In this document: positions 6,200-7,760 of the stretch, one piece after another
Layout: each line of letters starts with the position of its first letter
Position numbering within the stretch: the first letter of the stretch is position 1
NCBI GenBank assembly: GCA_027297025.1
Contig: JAPUIM010000160.1
Coordinates: forward strand, 1 to 7,760
Source: Bacteroidota bacterium
GTDB lineage: Bacteria; Bacteroidota; Bacteroidia; Cytophagales; Cyclobacteriaceae
Length of the DNA: 7,760 nt
Direction: 5' to 3'
Position numbers and translations under genes: made by a program
Notes under the pieces: model-generated
Database searches by the model: none
What the model was told of the DNA's origin: nothing
What the model saw: only the letters and a program-made list of their open reading frames with translations

Positions 6200-7474
6200 T
6201 CAAAAACGGATCAGTTCATCCAGTTTCTCCTCCAGTACATTATAAGAAAATAGTTTTTTCCCCAATTCAAAATTATGCTCAGCAATTTCCTTTTGCAGTT
6301 TTTTATCTCTGATGATAGTGTCCATTTCCTTTACCGTCTCATCGGTAAGATTATTATCTTCCAGCATAACCGTTTTGAATCCCTTACTGCCAATGTCAGG
6401 CCAGTAAACTGGTTTATAGTTATTGACAAAAATGGGAGTTTTTGCCAGTACTGCCTCCACGAAGGCGTTGCCAAAACCTTCATAATAACTGAAGTAGGTG
6501 CAGGCGCAAGCATTGGCATAGGCATCGGACAGCGAATACTGTGATTTAATATCGGGGGCTTCGCCCACATGGTTGGAAATATACCGGTTTCCAAATATCA
6601 CCTGCAGTTCCAATTTCAATTCAAAGATCTTATCGATCAATTCTTGATTGTATTCCCCTTTGTTATCATCGTAGTGGTTGCCGGTTATAACTAATTTGAT
6701 ATTTTTATCTTGTAGTTTATTTATCAGCTCAATGGCCACTTCAATACCTTTCCTCCTTACTATACGGGTGATTTGAAACAAGAGGATATCCTTTTTCTTT
6801 AATCCCAGGTCTTTGCGCAGTTTCTTGTTTTGATTTTTGAGTATACCAAAGGGTTTATCGAAATCCATCACATTTGGAACCATCGCGGAATCACGCCCGT
6901 ATTTCTTCTTCAATGTCTCCTGGCCATAGGTATTGATCACTGCGTGCTTACTATTGGGTAGTCTCAAGGGAAAGGTTACATCAATTAATCTGTTGATCTG
7001 TTTAAATGGTGATACATACCGTGAATCCCTTTCCCAGGAAAAATCATGGTCATGGGTGATGGTATTGATACCGGTGCGTTCAACCGCTCTTTTAATACCT
7101 ACTCCCATGGAAAGATGACTAGGCAGGGCAGAGGCATTTTCGGAGATAAGAATGTCTAACTCGCGCTTACGGATCCATCGTTCAATCTTTTTAGCGATGA
7201 ACTCAGCAGCGGTATCTATATGCTCCACCACTGCTTCCGGCTCTTCTTCTGGATGAAAAAAGGCATGTTTTTGTTCCCATCTGGTTTCAGGGGCAAAAAA
7301 TGACAGAATGGGGAGAACAGTTTCTTTCTCAGCTTCTATTTTACGATCCTCATATTCGCCGGAGAGTATAAATATCTGGTGACCCATCTTGTGAAGTATA
7401 TGTATCCACTTTTCAGTTTCAAGGGCAACACCATCCACCCCACCGATTCGTCCAATAACTATTCCGATTTTCAT
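6200..7474 (-). CDS. Glycosyltransferase, GT-B fold, family 4-like
   Basis: The protein has 424 residues from the ATG at 7474-7472. A longer frame starts at a TTG at 7483 and adds only MLI; the ATG is preferred because it gives the usual N-terminus MKIGIVIGRIGGVDGVALE. There is no signal peptide or membrane helix, so it acts in the cytosol or at the inner membrane surface. The N-terminal half holds the acceptor domain with THDHDF (140-145). The donor half (about 228-424) has QITRIVRRKG (235-244), with Arg237 and Lys242 at the places that bind the donor phosphates, and SYYEGFGNAFVEAV (329-342) containing the EX7E motif (Glu332, Glu340) of GT4-type retaining enzymes. Donor and acceptor cannot be read from the sequence; compatible-solute synthases, polysaccharide and lipid glycosyltransferases all share these motifs. 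The heptad-repeat gene follows after one base. Fold and family are solid; substrate unknown. Confidence 0.9.
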   Translation of the reverse strand: MKIGIVIGRIGGVDGVALETEKWIHILHKMGHQIFILSGEYEDRKIEAEKETVLPILSFFAPETRWEQKHAFFHPEEEPEAVVEHIDTAAEFIAKKIERWIRKRELDILISENASALPSHLSMGVGIKRAVERTGINTITHDHDFSWERDSRYVSPFKQINRLIDVTFPLRLPNSKHAVINTYGQETLKKKYGRDSAMVPNVMDFDKPFGILKNQNKKLRKDLGLKKKDILLFQITRIVRRKGIEVAIELINKLQDKNIKLVITGNHYDDNKGEYNQELIDKIFELKLELQVIFGNRYISNHVGEAPDIKSQYSLSDAYANACACTYFSYYEGFGNAFVEAVLAKTPIFVNNYKPVYWPDIGSKGFKTVMLEDNNLTDETVKEMDTIIRDKKLQKEIAEHNFELGKKLFSYNVLEEKLDELIRF

Positions 7475-7561
7475 AATCAACAAGTTAATTCAATTGAATA
7501 TAAAGGCTTGTTGCTAACATTTCAAATAAAATGGTGATTTAGTGAGATTTTGGAGGAATAC

Positions 7562-7600
7562 TGAAGTGGAGTTTTCGACCAAATCAAAAGCTCCACTTCA
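7562..7600 (-). other. Hairpin over the 3' end of the upstream gene, possible attenuator or weak terminator
   Basis: TGAAGTGGAG (7562-7571) and CTCCACTTCA (7591-7600) are a perfect 10-base inverted repeat, extended inward by TTTT/AAAA past a single bulged base, with a 10-base loop. On the minus strand it includes the last codons of the partial gene and its stop lies at the loop. No T-run follows, so it is not a standard intrinsic terminator; protection of the transcript 3' end is another possibility. Confidence 0.5.
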
Positions 7601-7760
7601 CCCGGAAAAATAGGAGCCGGGAAATTGCTCTGAAGCTTTCTCCAGGCCCATTGTTGTAAAAGATCTGGGCCAGTACATCGATATCCAGGTCTTGCAAAAC
7701 TGAAACCGTAAATGAAGGATTGATAAATAATGCATTATCCCCGGGATAAAATATGGTGGC
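7584..7760 (-). CDS. C-terminal 58 residues of a probable outer-membrane beta-barrel protein (5' end outside window)
   Basis: On the minus strand the frame is open from the window edge to TGA at 7586-7584, giving 58 codons that end RVKWSF. The composition, with alternating hydrophobic and polar residues (INPSFTVSVLQDLDIDVLAQ) and a terminal Phe, resembles the last strands of an outer-membrane barrel, where a final aromatic residue is the assembly signal. The stretch is too short to name a family. It ends about 110 bases before the glycosyltransferase start, in the same direction. That it is coding is likely from length and protein-like composition; the barrel assignment is an inference. Confidence 0.6.
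   Translation of the reverse strand, partial: ATIFYPGDNALFINPSFTVSVLQDLDIDVLAQIFYNNGPGESFRAISRLLFFRVKWSF

Noticed and set aside
7488..7499. Perfect palindrome ATTCAATTGAAT about 14 bases before the glycosyltransferase ATG
   Set aside because: A 12-base AT-rich palindrome is expected by chance fairly often in such DNA and there is no second copy or regulator gene nearby to support an operator.

Overview
The window looks like chromosomal DNA of a Bacteroidota bacterium, most likely of the class Flavobacteriia. The evidence is: AT-rich DNA; a BatB/BatC pair of the Bacteroidetes aerotolerance type; a secreted MORN_2 (YwqK-type) repeat protein; tRNA genes without encoded CCA; little use of Shine-Dalgarno sequences; and two candidate promoters that fit the Bacteroidetes consensus (TTG, a spacer of about 20, then TAnnTTTG). 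I see no transposase, integrase, CRISPR array, phage gene or defence cassette. This is mostly housekeeping DNA, not a mobile or accessory island.

Region 1 (1-5158) is entirely minus strand and reads, from right to left, batB, batC, an acetyl-CoA acetyltransferase (thiolase), a 440-residue secreted MORN-repeat protein, and purC, which runs off the left edge. Junctions are a 4-base overlap, then gaps of 21, 64 and 10 bases, so most or all of this could be one transcript from a promoter at about 5254-5284. A second -7-like box lies just before the MORN gene. BatB (membrane-anchored von Willebrand A domain) and BatC (TPR plus a Gln-rich stretch) probably work together at the cell envelope. Thiolase (acetyl-CoA metabolism) and PurC (purine synthesis) have no evident functional link to them.

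Region 2 (5159-5400) is a 242-base non-coding gap with two divergent candidate promoters, one for batB and one for the tRNA cluster.

Region 3 (5402-5738) is a plus-strand tRNA cluster, Ser(GCT)-Pro(TGG)-Arg(TCT). Between the first two tRNAs lies an AT-rich repeat that forms a long inverted repeat and includes a tandem 14-mer.

Region 4 (5764-7760) is again minus strand: the last 58 codons of an exported-looking protein that may be an outer-membrane barrel; a GT-B fold family 4-like glycosyltransferase; and, one base after it, a 144-residue exported protein made almost wholly of heptad repeats. The last two are probably translated together.

No new system could be demonstrated. The least explained parts are the glycosyltransferase plus heptad-protein pair, the 16-unit MORN protein beside purC, the Bat pair apparently detached from batA/batD/batE, and the repeat inside the tRNA cluster.
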